Shown: positions 1 to 9,176, counted from the stretch's first letter. The stretch: 64,000 bases of DNA from an uncultured Bacteroidia bacterium (GCA_902801205.1 CADCHE010000006.1:186001-250000); one strand, 5' to 3'. Translations and numbers: made by a program. The notes: generated by a model from the sequence alone, not told the origin.

Positions 1-418
1 TGACACTCTGTTCCTCGGCCATCTCCTGCTGCTTCTCGGCAATGTACTTGTTGAGGCTGTTTTCCTGCTCCTGGAGTTTCTGGCTGCGCTGCTGGGCCAC
101 GGAGCTGATGAGGATGCCCTTGTTGTAGTCGGACTGGAGCTTGTTGAAGGAATTCTGGAGGTTCTTGGACCTTCTGTCGATTTCGGACTGGATGCCCTGT
201 CCCTTGGTGTTGACAGTGGCGCTGAGGTCGTTGTACATGTCGTACTCGTTCAGGACGCGGTCCATGTCGAACCAGACGATAGCACCTTTCTCGGCGGTCG
301 GTTCCGTCGTTTCGCCTTCGCCTTTGTCGGCGCCTTTCTGCTGGGTGAGCTGGAGAATTCCGAGGATGGCAGCCATCGCAATGGCGATGATGCTGAGGAT
401 CAGAGGAGTTTGTTTCAT
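1..418 (-). CDS. OmpH/Skp-like periplasmic chaperone (partial, C-terminus off the window)
   Basis: The gene runs leftward out of the window, so only the first 139 codons are seen. Residues about 5-24 are a hydrophobic signal or anchor segment, followed by a short Gly/Glu/Thr-rich linker. From about residue 46 (GAIVWFDMDRVLNEY) the protein matches the start of the OmpH domain and continues into a Gln/Lys/Glu-rich coiled coil typical of Skp, which holds unfolded outer-membrane proteins in the periplasm. A second OmpH-type gene lies at 5600-6154, next to bamA. A TACCTTTG box at 453-460 on the same strand fits its promoter. The family is clear. Whether this copy is secreted or membrane-anchored cannot be settled because no obvious signal peptidase site is seen. 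Confidence 0.8.
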   Translation of the reverse strand, partial: MKQTPLILSIIAIAMAAILGILQLTQQKGADKGEGETTEPTAEKGAIVWFDMDRVLNEYDMYNDLSATVNTKGQGIQSEIDRRSKNLQNSFNKLQSDYNKGILISSVAQQRSQKLQEQENSLNKYIAEKQQEMAEEQSV

Positions 419-452
419 TGCAATTATCTTGTTGTATTTATTGTCCAAAATA

Positions 453-460
453 CAAAGGTA
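453..460 (-). promoter_or_regulatory. Predicted -7 box for the OmpH-like gene
   Basis: The minus strand reads TACCTTTG, an exact match to the Bacteroidota -7 consensus TAnnTTTG, 35 bases upstream of the ATG at 418. No convincing -33 TTG is seen at the usual spacing. Confidence 0.55.
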
Positions 461-470
461 GCACTTTTTT

Positions 471-1187
471 TCAAATATGCACGCGCGAGAGGTAGGCGGC
501 GATGGTTTTTTCCAGACCGAGGTACAGTGCATCGCAGATGAGCGCGTGCCCGATGGACACTTCGTCCGTCCAGGGGATGGTGCGGATGTAGTGCGCGAGG
601 TTGTCCAGGTTGAGGTCGTGGCCTGCGTTGAGCCCGATGCCGGCCTCCCGGGCGGCCCGTGCGGTTTCCAGGTACGGTGCGATGGCCGCTTCCGGCCCAT
701 CGGGGTAGCGGGCGGCGTAGGCGGCGGTATAGAGTTCCACGCGGTCGCAGCCGCAGGCGGCGGCCCCTTCCGCCATGCGCGGAGACGGGTCGATGAAGAT
801 GGACGTACGGATGCCTTTCGCCTTGAACGTGCGGCAGACGTCCGTGAGGAAGTCCCTGTGAGCAAGCGTATCCCAGCCGGCGTTGGAGGTGATGGCGTCG
901 TGCGCGTCGGGTACCAGGGTAACCTGGTCCGGAACGACTTCCAGCACGAGGTCGATGAAACTCGGGATGGGATTCCCTTCGATGTTGAACTCGGTCGTTA
1001 CCAGGGGCCGGAGTGCGCGCACGTCCGCATAGCGGATGTGCCGTTCGTCCGGACGCGGATGGACGGTGATCCCTTCCGCCCCGAAGCGCTCGCAGTTGCG
1101 GGCGGCTTCCAGGACATCCGGCATGTTGCCGCCGCGGGAGTTCCGCAGCGTTGCTACTTTGTTGATGTTGACGCTGAGTCGTGTCAT
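471..1187 (-). CDS. pdxJ: Pyridoxine 5'-phosphate synthase
   Basis: PdxJ condenses 1-deoxy-D-xylulose 5-phosphate with 3-amino-2-oxopropyl phosphate to give pyridoxine 5'-phosphate, the last step of DXP-dependent vitamin B6 synthesis. The 238-residue protein has the normal family length. It shows the N-terminal [11 protein letters not shown], the HPRPDERHI motif at 43-51, FNIEGNP at 67-73, LVPD at 91-94, GLNAGHDLN and SIGHALI near the end, in the order of this TIM barrel. The ATG at 1187 follows a TACTTTTG promoter box and a leader of about 40 bases. It is transcribed away from nadK, so the two genes share a divergent intergenic region. Identification is firm. Confidence 0.96.
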   Translation of the reverse strand: MTRLSVNINKVATLRNSRGGNMPDVLEAARNCERFGAEGITVHPRPDERHIRYADVRALRPLVTTEFNIEGNPIPSFIDLVLEVVPDQVTLVPDAHDAITSNAGWDTLAHRDFLTDVCRTFKAKGIRTSIFIDPSPRMAEGAAACGCDRVELYTAAYAARYPDGPEAAIAPYLETARAAREAGIGLNAGHDLNLDNLAHYIRTIPWTDEVSIGHALICDALYLGLEKTIAAYLSRVHI

Positions 1188-1227
1188 TCCGTTGCTTTTT
1201 TGTGTTGTCTTGTTGTCGTTCGTTCTG

Positions 1228-1235
1228 CAAAAGTA
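1228..1235 (-). promoter_or_regulatory. Predicted -7 box for pdxJ
   Basis: The minus strand reads TACTTTTG followed by C, matching TAnnTTTG, 40 bases upstream of the pdxJ start. Confidence 0.6.
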
Positions 1236-1268
1236 GTTATTTATGCGGGAATATTCTCGGAATTGTGT

Positions 1269-1276
1269 TATTTTTG
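1269..1276 (+). promoter_or_regulatory. Predicted -7 box for nadK
   Basis: TATTTTTG matches TAnnTTTG and ends 9 bases before the preferred ATG at 1286. The leader would be very short, and this argues against the other in-frame ATG at 1277. Confidence 0.5.
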
Positions 1277-1285
1277 ATGCTTGTT

Positions 1286-2131
1286 ATGAAGTTGGCGATC
1301 TATACGAAGGATCCCGCCCTGAAGGGGGATCCGCGGTTCCGCGGCATGCTCGACCGGCTGTCCGCTTCCGGCTGCACGTTCTACGATATCGGGAACGCGG
1401 AGGACCTTCAGGATGACACGTCCCTGGTGCTCAGCGTCGGGGGGGACGGCACGTTCCTGTCCGCCTCCAAGCGGGTGGCGCTCTCCGGCGTTCCGCTCGT
1501 GGGCGTCAACCTGGGCCGGCTGGGCTTTCTGTCCGAATACAGCCCGGAGGAGGTGGCGGAAGCGCTGCCTGCGGGTGCCTATTCGGTGGAGGACCGCGCA
1601 CTGCTCCGGACGGACATCGACGGGCAGATTCTCGGGACCGGATCTTCCTTCTGGCCCTATTCGCTGAACGAGATCTCCATCCTCCGTTCCGGCGCCGCCA
1701 TCCTGGGCGTGAACGTGACCATCGGGGACGATCCGCTGCCCACCTACTGGGGGGACGGCCTGCTGGTCGCCACCAGCTCCGGCTCCACGGCGTACTCGCT
1801 GAGTGTCGGCGGGCCCATCTGCCTGCCGGAGGCACGGGTACTCGTTGTCGCTCCGATCGCCCCGCACAACCTCAACGTTCGTCCGCTGATCGTCCCGCAT
1901 GCCACGCGGATCACCCTTTCCTTCGTCTCGCGCGACGAGCAAGTGACCCTTTCCATGGACAACCGGACGGTCCGTCTGGCGCCATCTTCCGTCCTTTCCG
2001 TCGGGGTGGCACAGTTTTCGCTGAAACGTGTTCGGCTCGAGCGGTCGAATTTCATCCGCGCGCTGACGACGAAGCTCTACTGGGGCGAAGACAGGCGCAA
2101 TGCGGACACCGCTCCTTCGGGCCGAGAATGA
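1286..2131 (+). CDS. nadK: NAD kinase
   Basis: NadK phosphorylates NAD to NADP using ATP or polyphosphate in the cytoplasm. The GGDGT loop at 52-56, the NLGRLGFL motif at 75-82, the GDG...SSGSTAYSLSVGG substrate-binding region at 156-176 and the APIAPHNLNVRP motif at 189-200 are all present. The 281-residue length is normal. I chose the ATG at 1286 (MKLAIYTK) because it begins the conserved first strand and the predicted transcription start lies just before it. The frame stays open further upstream, but that part has no family similarity. The stop overlaps the uppS start as ATGA, so the two genes are translationally coupled. Confidence 0.96.
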   Translation: MKLAIYTKDPALKGDPRFRGMLDRLSASGCTFYDIGNAEDLQDDTSLVLSVGGDGTFLSASKRVALSGVPLVGVNLGRLGFLSEYSPEEVAEALPAGAYSVEDRALLRTDIDGQILGTGSSFWPYSLNEISILRSGAAILGVNVTIGDDPLPTYWGDGLLVATSSGSTAYSLSVGGPICLPEARVLVVAPIAPHNLNVRPLIVPHATRITLSFVSRDEQVTLSMDNRTVRLAPSSVLSVGVAQFSLKRVRLERSNFIRALTTKLYWGEDRRNADTAPSGRE

Positions 2132-2871
2132 CAGATCATATGGACACGGACAAAACTGTGAGCATCCCGCGTCACGTTTCCATTATCATGGACGGGAACG
2201 GCCGCTGGGCGAAAGAGCGGGGGAAAGAGCGCGTCTTCGGGCATGCCGAAGGCGTCGAAAGCGTGCGCGCCTGCGTGGAAGCCGCCGCGGAAGCGGGGGT
2301 GAAGTACCTGAGCGTCTTCGCATTCTCCGAAGAGAACTGGAACCGCCCTTCCGCGGAGGTGGGCTATCTGATGCAATTGATGCGGAAGGTCATCGAAGGC
2401 GAGGTGGACTCCCTGGCGGAGCGCCGCATCCGCCTGCTGGTGCGCGGCCATCTGGACCGCCTGGGACCGGACCTGGCCGCCGACATCCGGCGCGCCGAGC
2501 AGCGGACGGTGCCTGCGGACGGGGGAGAGCCGCTGATGACCCTCGTCGTCTTCCTTAGCTACAGCGGGAAGTGGGATATCCTCCAGGCGGCCCGGAAGTT
2601 CGCAGCTGCGGCTGTCCACCAGCCCGCCTTGCTGGAAGAGGCTTCCGAGGCGGATTTCGCCCGTTTCCTGGTGACGGCCGACCTGCCGGATCCGGACCTG
2701 GTGATCCGCACCTCCGGTGAGCAGCGGATCAGCAACTACCTCCTTTGGCAGGCGGCGTATGCGGAGTTCCTTTTTGTCGACAAGATGTGGCCCGATTTCC
2801 GGAAAGACGATTTCCGCGCCGCCCTCGCCGCGTACGCGAATCGCGACCGCCGGTATGGAAAAGTAAAATAA
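2128..2871 (+). CDS. uppS: Isoprenyl transferase (undecaprenyl diphosphate synthase)
   Basis: UppS elongates farnesyl diphosphate with isopentenyl diphosphate to make the C55 lipid carrier for peptidoglycan and other cell-surface glycans. The 247-residue protein has the catalytic MDGNGRWAKERG motif at 21-32 (Asp22), the FAFSEENWNRP motif, and RTSGEQRISNYLLWQ..Y.E at 194-213, which binds the diphosphates. The start overlaps the nadK stop by four bases and bamA follows 29 bases later. The uppS-bamA-ompH order is usual in Bacteroidota and joins carrier lipid synthesis to outer-membrane assembly. dxr, from the same isoprenoid route, lies 26 kb away on the other strand. Confidence 0.96.
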   Translation: MTDHMDTDKTVSIPRHVSIIMDGNGRWAKERGKERVFGHAEGVESVRACVEAAAEAGVKYLSVFAFSEENWNRPSAEVGYLMQLMRKVIEGEVDSLAERRIRLLVRGHLDRLGPDLAADIRRAEQRTVPADGGEPLMTLVVFLSYSGKWDILQAARKFAAAAVHQPALLEEASEADFARFLVTADLPDPDLVIRTSGEQRISNYLLWQAAYAEFLFVDKMWPDFRKDDFRAALAAYANRDRRYGKVK

Positions 2872-2877
2872 AACCCT

Positions 2878-2885
2878 TATATTTG
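2878..2885 (+). promoter_or_regulatory. Predicted -7 box for bamA
   Basis: TATATTTG followed by C matches TAnnTTTG and lies 15-22 bases upstream of the bamA start, just after the uppS stop. bamA may therefore be transcribed on its own as well as from upstream. Confidence 0.55.
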
Positions 2886-2900
2886 CAGTTCGATATCCAA

Positions 2901-5522
2901 ATGATGCATTCGATGAACAGGATCCGACTGATATGTCTTCTCCTCCTGATGCTTCTGCCGGGCCTGGCTGCCCATTCGCAGGAAAAGGAAGGGGAACACC
3001 AGGCCGTTGAAATCGACTACGAGAATCCTCGGCAGTACGTGATCGGTGGCGTGGACGTGGTCGGTGCCCATTCCATCTCGAAGGACCAGATCATCCATGC
3101 TTCCGGACTGGTCTCCGGCATGTACCTGACCATCCCCGGCGAGGAGATCTCCACCGTCATCGACCGCCTGTGGGTGACGCAGCGCTCCTTCGACGACATC
3201 GCCCTGGAGATCGACCACCTGAGCGCCGACGGCGATTCCGCCTTCCTGCTCATCCGGGTGCAGGAGCGTCCGCGCATGGTCGCCTTCGAGTATCGCGGCA
3301 TCCGCAAGACCGAGCAGAAGGACCTGGAAGAGCGGCTGCACATCGAACGCGGCGGCCGTTTCTCGGAGTATTTCGACAAGACATCGCGGGACATCATCCG
3401 CCGGTTCTATGTCGACAAGGGCTTCCTGAACTGTACGGTGGACATCAAGACGAAGCCGAGTGAGAAGGTCCCGAACGGCCTCGACGTCCTGTTCGACGTG
3501 AACCGGGGCGAAAAGGTCAAGATCAAGGAAATCCACTTCGAGGGCAACGACGACGTCAAGGATTTCAAACTGGCCCGGTCGATGAAGAAGACCAAGGCCA
3601 AGAAGTTATATAACTTCTTCAGCAGCAAGAAGTTCAACGAAAAGGAATATCCCAACGACAAGCGCAACCTGATCAGCGCCTTCAACGAGGCGGGCTTCCG
3701 TGACGCCCGCATCCTGAAGGACTCCATCTATTATGTGGAGCCCAACCGGCGCCTGGGCATCGACTTCCAGTTCGACCAGGGCAAGCGGTACTATTTCCGG
3801 AACATTACCTGGACGGGCAACTCCGTCCATTCGGCCGAGGAACTCAACCGCGTGCTCCAGATCAAGAAGGGCGACCCGTACGACATGGTGACGATGCAGA
3901 AGCGCCTGTTCGGCGGCGGGAAGCAGAGCGACTACGACGTCTCCAAGCTCTACCGCGACGAAGGCTACCTCTTCTTCTCCATCACGCCCGTCGAGCTGAA
4001 CATCGAGAACGACTCCGTGGACGTGGAGATGCGCATCTCCGAGGGCAAGCAGGCGACCCTGAACAACATCATCATCAACGGCAACGACCTGACGAGCGAG
4101 AAGGTGGTGCGCCGCCAGGTGTATACCCGGCCGGGGAACCTCTTCAGCCAGACCGACTTCGAGCAGTCCATCCGTGAGATCGCCTCGCTGGGCCAGTTCG
4201 ATCCGGAGTCCATCTCGGACGCCTCCAAGGGCTATTCCATCATCCCCAACCAGCTGAACAACACGGTCGACCTTGTGTACAACGTCACGGAGAAGCCGTC
4301 CAGCCAGCTGGAACTCTCCGGCGGCTGGGGCGCCAATACGTTCGTGGCCTCGGTGGGCGTGAGTTTCAACAACTTCTCCACGCGGCGGATGTTCGACAAG
4401 CATGCGTGGCGGCCGGTGCCGCTGGGCGACGCGCAGAACCTTTCCCTGCGCTTCCAGACCAACGGTACCTACTATACTTCCCTTGTCTTCGGATTCACGG
4501 AGCCTTGGTTGACGGGCAAGAAACCGACGTCCCTCAGCCTGCAGGCCTATTATACGCGTCAGACGGATTCCTACCTGGCCATCGGCCTGCTGAGCAATGA
4601 CAAGGTGATGCAGGTCTACGGTTTCAGCGCCGGCATCGGTACCCGCCTGAAATGGCCTGACAACCATTTCACCCTCTACAACAGCCTGAACTGGATGACG
4701 TATTCCCTGAAGAATTGGTTCAGCGGATACTTCATGTTCACGGACGGCATCTCGCACAACTTCAGCTATACGCTGAACCTGAACCGCACATCCACCGACC
4801 AGCAGATCTTCCCGCGTACGGGATCGATCTTCTCGGCCAGCGTGCAGCTGACGCCGCCGTATTCCCTGCTGCGCAAGCGTGACCGCGGGACACTGGACGC
4901 TACGGGCAATCCCGTGCGCGTGTCCAGCTATAAGGATATCGACTATGACAAGTGGTCTTCGCCGGACCGCTACAAGTGGATCGAGTACCACAAATGGATG
5001 GTCAGCGGCGAAGTGTACTCCAAGATCGTGGGCAATTTCGTGATCATGGGCCGTGCGCAGTTCGGTTACCTGGGCTATTACAACCGCAGGTGGGGCTATT
5101 CTCCTTTCGAGGGATTCCGTGTCGGCGGCGACGGTATGTCCGGCTATGATTCCTACGGCTCTGACGTGATCGCGCTCCGCGGTTATTCCAACTACTCCCT
5201 GACGCCTTTCGAGGCGACGCCTTACAATACCAACGGGTACTATGCCGGAAACGTGTATGATAAGTTCACGATGGAGTTCCGGTTCCCGCTGGTGCTCCAG
5301 CCGCAGTCGACGATCTTCGCGCTGGGCTTCCTGGAGGGCGGCAACTGCTGGTCCGACATCAAGAACGTCAACCCGTTCCAGATCAAGCGTTCGGCCGGTG
5401 TGGGTATCCGGGTCTTCCTGCCGATGATCGGCCTCCTGGGTGTGGACTGGGGGTATGGCTTCGACAACCCCGACAAGAAACAGCGCAGCCAGGTCCATTT
5501 CCTGATCGGCCAGCAGTTCTAA
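2901..5522 (+). CDS. bamA: Outer membrane protein assembly factor BamA
   Basis: BamA is the outer-membrane core of the BAM complex that folds and inserts beta-barrel proteins. The 873-residue product begins with a signal peptide (charged start, LICLLLLMLLPGLAAHSQ). Several POTRA repeats follow over roughly residues 35-430, with recurring patterns such as KIKEIHFEGNDDVKD and ATLNNIIINGNDLTSEKVV. A 16-strand-type barrel fills the remaining half, including the conserved VGGDGMSGYD and LRGY stretch, and the chain ends in Phe (FLIGQQF), the usual outer-membrane signature. ATGs at 2901, 2904 and 2913 are all possible; the first is used here. The Skp-like chaperone gene follows directly. Confidence 0.95.
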   Translation: MMHSMNRIRLICLLLLMLLPGLAAHSQEKEGEHQAVEIDYENPRQYVIGGVDVVGAHSISKDQIIHASGLVSGMYLTIPGEEISTVIDRLWVTQRSFDDIALEIDHLSADGDSAFLLIRVQERPRMVAFEYRGIRKTEQKDLEERLHIERGGRFSEYFDKTSRDIIRRFYVDKGFLNCTVDIKTKPSEKVPNGLDVLFDVNRGEKVKIKEIHFEGNDDVKDFKLARSMKKTKAKKLYNFFSSKKFNEKEYPNDKRNLISAFNEAGFRDARILKDSIYYVEPNRRLGIDFQFDQGKRYYFRNITWTGNSVHSAEELNRVLQIKKGDPYDMVTMQKRLFGGGKQSDYDVSKLYRDEGYLFFSITPVELNIENDSVDVEMRISEGKQATLNNIIINGNDLTSEKVVRRQVYTRPGNLFSQTDFEQSIREIASLGQFDPESISDASKGYSIIPNQLNNTVDLVYNVTEKPSSQLELSGGWGANTFVASVGVSFNNFSTRRMFDKHAWRPVPLGDAQNLSLRFQTNGTYYTSLVFGFTEPWLTGKKPTSLSLQAYYTRQTDSYLAIGLLSNDKVMQVYGFSAGIGTRLKWPDNHFTLYNSLNWMTYSLKNWFSGYFMFTDGISHNFSYTLNLNRTSTDQQIFPRTGSIFSASVQLTPPYSLLRKRDRGTLDATGNPVRVSSYKDIDYDKWSSPDRYKWIEYHKWMVSGEVYSKIVGNFVIMGRAQFGYLGYYNRRWGYSPFEGFRVGGDGMSGYDSYGSDVIALRGYSNYSLTPFEATPYNTNGYYAGNVYDKFTMEFRFPLVLQPQSTIFALGFLEGGNCWSDIKNVNPFQIKRSAGVGIRVFLPMIGLLGVDWGYGFDNPDKKQRSQVHFLIGQQF

Positions 5523-5536
5523 TTCGGAATTATTCT

Positions 5537-5544
5537 TATATTTG
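5537..5544 (+). promoter_or_regulatory. Predicted -7 box for ompH
   Basis: TATATTTG matches TAnnTTTG, 56 bases upstream of the ompH ATG and just after the bamA stop. Confidence 0.55.
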
Positions 5545-5599
5545 TGGCACGATATCTGATTCTTCGTTTGTCAAATGATTATTAAATTATTCTAACAAT

Positions 5600-6154
5600 A
5601 TGAAAAAGATTATTCTGTTTGCCGCCATGGCACTCGTTTCCCTTACGGTTTCCGCGCAGGGAAAATTCGCGTATGTCAATTTCAACGAATTGGTCATGCT
5701 GATGCCCGAGGCTGACGAGGCCCGCACCACCATGAATACCGCCAGCAAGGAAGCGGACGATACGTACAAGACCATGCTCGAGGAGGCGCAGGCCAAGTTC
5801 GCCGAATACCAGCAGAAGCAGGCTTCCTGGACTCCTGCGATCAAGGAAAGCAAGGAGAAGGAACTGAGCGATATCCAGAACCGCATCCAGGAATTCCAGC
5901 AGTCGATCCAGGCGGAGCTCCAGCAGCAGCAGAACAAGTTGATGGAACCCATTTACAAGAAGGCGCAGGAGACCCTCGAGAAACTGGCGAAGGAAGGTGG
6001 ATTCACGATGGTGTTCGACGCTTCCCAGTACCTGTATGTCGACAAGGCCCAGTGCAAGGACCTGACGCCCGATGCCCGCAAAGCGCTCGGCATCCCTGAA
6101 GGTCGTACGTTGGAGTCGCTCCAGGCTGAACTGCAGGCTGCTGCCCAGCAGTAA
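5600..6154 (+). CDS. OmpH/Skp family periplasmic chaperone
   Basis: This small periplasmic chaperone keeps outer-membrane proteins soluble on their way to BamA. The 184-residue precursor has a signal peptide ending near SLTVSAQ. The OmpH start GKFAYVNFNELVMLMPEA follows, and then a long Glu/Gln/Lys-rich coiled coil over about residues 45-135. The C-terminal strand region (GFTMVFDASQYLYVDKAQ.DLTPDA) is the conserved Skp core. It lies 77 bases downstream of bamA with its own promoter box and is followed by a hairpin terminator at 6176-6206. It is a paralogue of the partial gene at the left edge of the window. Confidence 0.92.
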   Translation: MKKIILFAAMALVSLTVSAQGKFAYVNFNELVMLMPEADEARTTMNTASKEADDTYKTMLEEAQAKFAEYQQKQASWTPAIKESKEKELSDIQNRIQEFQQSIQAELQQQQNKLMEPIYKKAQETLEKLAKEGGFTMVFDASQYLYVDKAQCKDLTPDARKALGIPEGRTLESLQAELQAAAQQ

Positions 6155-6175
6155 TCGCAGCGTTATTGAATCATA

Positions 6176-6206
6176 GGGCGGGCCCGGCTGGGTGCCGCTC
6201 TTTTTT
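6176..6206 (+). terminator. Rho-independent terminator after ompH
   Basis: GGGCGG at 6176-6181 pairs with CCGCTC at 6195-6200 (one G-U pair), followed directly by six T bases. Confidence 0.7.
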
Positions 6207-6216
6207 GTTTTTTTCC

Positions 6217-6247
6217 TTGTTTGCTGCACTTTTATTCTTTACATTTG
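6217..6247 (+). promoter_or_regulatory. Predicted promoter of korA-korB-gdhA
   Basis: A TTG at 6217-6219 lies 20 bases before TACATTTG at 6240-6247, which matches the Bacteroidota -33/-7 arrangement. The korA start is 37 bases downstream. Confidence 0.6.
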
Positions 6248-6284
6248 TTTCTTGATACCGGGCTGATGCCCTAAATGAATTGAC

Positions 6285-8120
6285 ATGGAACACAAAGTGA
6301 TTGAAACCCCGGATGTGGTCATCCGCTTCGCGGGGGATTCCGGAGACGGGATGCAGCTGACAGGAACATTGTTCGCCAATCTGTCGGCCGTTTACGGGAA
6401 CGGCCTTTCCACGTTCCCGGATTACCCTTCGGAGATCCGTGCGCCAAAGGGAACCGTTGCCGGGGTTTCCGGCTTCCAGGTCCACATCGGACGCGGGAAA
6501 GTGAACACCCCCGGCGACTATTGCGACCTGCTGGTGGCGATGAACCCGGCCGCCCTGCGTGCCAACGCGAAATGGCTCAAGCGGACGGCGACGGTCCTGG
6601 TCAACGCAGACGCCTTCGACGACGCCCTGCTCGCCAAGGCCGGTTTCACCGGCGATCCTTTCGAGGAACTCCACATCGAGGACCGGAACATCATCATGGT
6701 CCCCATTACCCACCTGACGGAAGAGAGCCTGAAGGACAGCGGACTGGATATGAACGCCGTCCACAAATGCAAGAACATGTTCACCCTCGGCATGGCCTGT
6801 TACCTGTACAGCCGGCCGTTGGACTATATCTATACCTATTTGGAGTCACGCTTCGCGAAGAAGCATCCGGAGATGATCGAACCCAACCGCAAGGTGGTCA
6901 CCGACGGATATAACTACGCTGCCGCCATCCAGGCCGTTCCCAACACCTATACCATTGAACCGGAGGTGCAGGAGAAGGGCCTGTACCGCAATATCACCGG
7001 TAACCAGGCGGTCGCCTGGGGCCTCATCGCCGCGGCCGAGAAAGCGGGCCTTCCGCTCTTCTGCGGGTCGTATCCGATCACGCCGGCAACGTCCATCCTG
7101 GAAGAACTTGCGATCCACAAGAACTTGGGAGTCAAGACGATGCAGACGGAGGACGAGATCGCGGGAATCTGCTCCGCCATCGGCGCCTCCTTCGCCGGCA
7201 GCCTGGCCGTGACGACCACTTCCGGGCCGGGTCTCTCCCTGAAGTCCGAGGCGCTGGGCCTGGCCGTGATGACGGAACTGCCCCTCGTCCTCGTGGATGT
7301 CCAGCGGGGCGGTCCCTGCACGGGCCTGCCTACCAAGACGGAGCAGGCCGACCTGAGCGAGGCGCTCTACGGCCGGAACGGGGAATGCCCGCTCGTCGTG
7401 ATGGCCGCTCATTCGCCTGCCCACTGCTTCGACGCCGCCTTTACGGCCGCCAAGGTCGCTGTGGAGCATATGACGCCGGTCATCCTGCTCTCCGAGGGCT
7501 ATCTGGGCAACGGCTCCGAGCCGTGGAAGATTCCCTCGATGGACGCTTATCCGCCGATCCGGCCGCGGTTCGTTTCCGCCGGGGACGGTGTCAAGTTCCG
7601 TCCGTTCGAGCGCGATCCCGAGACGCTGGCCCGCCGCTGGGCGCCGGTCGGCACCCCGGGGAAGGAGCACCGGGTGGGCGGCTTGGAGAAGAACCACGAC
7701 GGTGTGCTTTCCAACCAGCCCGAGAACCATGAACTGATGGTACGCGAACGTGAGGAGAAAGTCGCGCGCGTCGCCGCGGACATCCCCGACCTCGTCGTGG
7801 ACGGCCCGCAGGAAGGCGACTTGCTGCTGGTCGGCTGGGGCGGCACGTACGGCCATCTCCTGACGGCGGTGGATCAGCTGCGTGCGGCGGGCCGGACGGT
7901 CAGCCGGGTGCACTTCGACTTCATCAATCCGCTCCCGAAGAATACGGCGGAGGTCTTCGCACGCTTCCGCAGGATCCTCGTCTGCGAACTCAACCGCGGG
8001 CAGTTCGCTGCCTGGCTGCGGACGCAACTCCCGCAGTTCCAGTATCTGCAGTGCAACAAGGTGCAGGGCCAGACGTTCCTGGTGCAGGACATCGTCGAGG
8101 CCGTTGAAAACATCGGATAG
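6285..8120 (+). CDS. korA: 2-oxoglutarate (2-oxoacid):ferredoxin oxidoreductase, alpha subunit
   Basis: This subunit, with KorB, oxidises a 2-oxoacid (most likely 2-oxoglutarate) to the acyl-CoA and reduces ferredoxin. The 611-residue chain is the fused gamma-alpha form. Residues 1 to about 190 form the gamma-type domain with GDSGDGMQ at 17-24. The pyruvate-ferredoxin oxidoreductase N-terminal domain begins near residue 235 and carries GSYPITPAT at 260-268 and TTTSGPG. A third domain with FINPLPKN lies near the C-terminus. korB starts 12 bases later and gdhA follows, which supports 2-oxoglutarate as the substrate. A general 2-oxoacid or branched-chain specificity cannot be excluded from sequence. 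Confidence 0.92.
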   Translation: MEHKVIETPDVVIRFAGDSGDGMQLTGTLFANLSAVYGNGLSTFPDYPSEIRAPKGTVAGVSGFQVHIGRGKVNTPGDYCDLLVAMNPAALRANAKWLKRTATVLVNADAFDDALLAKAGFTGDPFEELHIEDRNIIMVPITHLTEESLKDSGLDMNAVHKCKNMFTLGMACYLYSRPLDYIYTYLESRFAKKHPEMIEPNRKVVTDGYNYAAAIQAVPNTYTIEPEVQEKGLYRNITGNQAVAWGLIAAAEKAGLPLFCGSYPITPATSILEELAIHKNLGVKTMQTEDEIAGICSAIGASFAGSLAVTTTSGPGLSLKSEALGLAVMTELPLVLVDVQRGGPCTGLPTKTEQADLSEALYGRNGECPLVVMAAHSPAHCFDAAFTAAKVAVEHMTPVILLSEGYLGNGSEPWKIPSMDAYPPIRPRFVSAGDGVKFRPFERDPETLARRWAPVGTPGKEHRVGGLEKNHDGVLSNQPENHELMVREREEKVARVAADIPDLVVDGPQEGDLLLVGWGGTYGHLLTAVDQLRAAGRTVSRVHFDFINPLPKNTAEVFARFRRILVCELNRGQFAAWLRTQLPQFQYLQCNKVQGQTFLVQDIVEAVENIG

Positions 8121-8132
8121 GAGGAAAAGTTT

Positions 8133-9152
8133 ATGGCTACATATACGCTGAAAGATTTCAAGAGCGACCAGGAGGTCCGCTGGTGCGCCGGCTGCGGCGA
8201 TTATTCCGTTCTCGCCGCCCTGCAGCGCACGCTGCCCAAGGTGTGTGAAGAGAAAGGCATCGACAAGGAGAAGGTCGTCGTCGTGTCCGGCATCGGGTGC
8301 TCTTCCCGGCTTCCGTACTACATGGATACCTATGGTTTCCACAGCATCCACGGCCGCGCCGCCATCATCGCGACGGGCATGAAAGTCGCTTCGCCCGACC
8401 TGTCCGTGTGGCAGATCAGCGGCGACGGCGACGCGCTGGCCATCGGAGGCAATCATTTCATCCATGCGATCCGCCGCAACGTGGACATCAACATCCTCCT
8501 GTTCAACAACCGCATCTATGGCATGACGAAGGGGCAGTATTCCCCGACGTCGAAGTTCGGCACGGTGACCAAGACCTCCCCGTACGGGACGGTCGAGGAA
8601 CCGTTCAACCCCGGCAGCCTGGTGCTCGGTGCGAAGGGAACCTTCTTCGCCCGCGGCCTGGACACGAAACTGGCCTTGAACGAGGAGATCATGCTGGCGG
8701 CCTCCCGTCATGAAGGGACTTCCGTGATGGAATTCCTGACGAACTGTGTCATCTTCAACAACGGGGCGCACGCTGAACTGTCCGACCGTGCCGTCACCGA
8801 CGACCATACCATCGTGTTGCGTGCCGGCGAGAAGATGCTCTTCGGGAAGGAGCGCGACAAGGGGCTCGTCCTGGACGGGTGGAAGCTCAAGGTGGTCCGG
8901 ATCGGTGTCGACGGTGTGACGGAGGACGATGTCCTCACGCACAACCCGCACGAGGACAACCTGGGCCTGCAGATGATGCTCGCCGACATGAAGGGGCCCG
9001 ATTTCCCGGTCGCCCTCGGCGTGATCCGCGACGTGCCTGCCCGGACGTATGACCACGAAGTGGCCGCACAGGTCGAGAAGGTGACCGCCGCGGCGCGCGT
9101 CCACTCGGTGGACGAGTTGCTGCATTCCGGCTCGACATGGGAGCTGAAATAA
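8133..9152 (+). CDS. korB: 2-oxoglutarate (2-oxoacid):ferredoxin oxidoreductase, beta subunit
   Basis: KorB carries the thiamine diphosphate and an iron-sulfur cluster. The CAGCGDY motif at 18-24, SGIGCSSRLPYY at 52-63, and the TPP/magnesium motif GDGDALAIGGNH at 97-108 followed by NN at 125-126 are all present in the 339-residue chain. A GGAGGAAAA sequence lies just before the ATG and looks like a Shine-Dalgarno site, unusual for this phylum, but it overlaps the end of korA. No separate delta (ferredoxin-like) subunit gene is nearby, so this is the two-subunit type of enzyme. Confidence 0.93.
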   Translation: MATYTLKDFKSDQEVRWCAGCGDYSVLAALQRTLPKVCEEKGIDKEKVVVVSGIGCSSRLPYYMDTYGFHSIHGRAAIIATGMKVASPDLSVWQISGDGDALAIGGNHFIHAIRRNVDINILLFNNRIYGMTKGQYSPTSKFGTVTKTSPYGTVEEPFNPGSLVLGAKGTFFARGLDTKLALNEEIMLAASRHEGTSVMEFLTNCVIFNNGAHAELSDRAVTDDHTIVLRAGEKMLFGKERDKGLVLDGWKLKVVRIGVDGVTEDDVLTHNPHEDNLGLQMMLADMKGPDFPVALGVIRDVPARTYDHEVAAQVEKVTAAARVHSVDELLHSGSTWELK

Positions 9153-9176
9153 TTGACACTAACCCATTTATATAAC

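Noticed and set aside
8118..8128. A Shine-Dalgarno-like GGAGGAAAA ahead of korB treated as a special signal
   Set aside because: It overlaps the korA stop region, and one match is expected by chance in this GC-rich sequence; Bacteroidota rarely use such sites.
6846..9125. A 759-codon minus-strand open frame opposite korA and korB
   Set aside because: It lies antisense to two firmly identified genes, is rich in Arg/His/Val/Asp in the way of GC-rich shadow frames, and shows no family motif.
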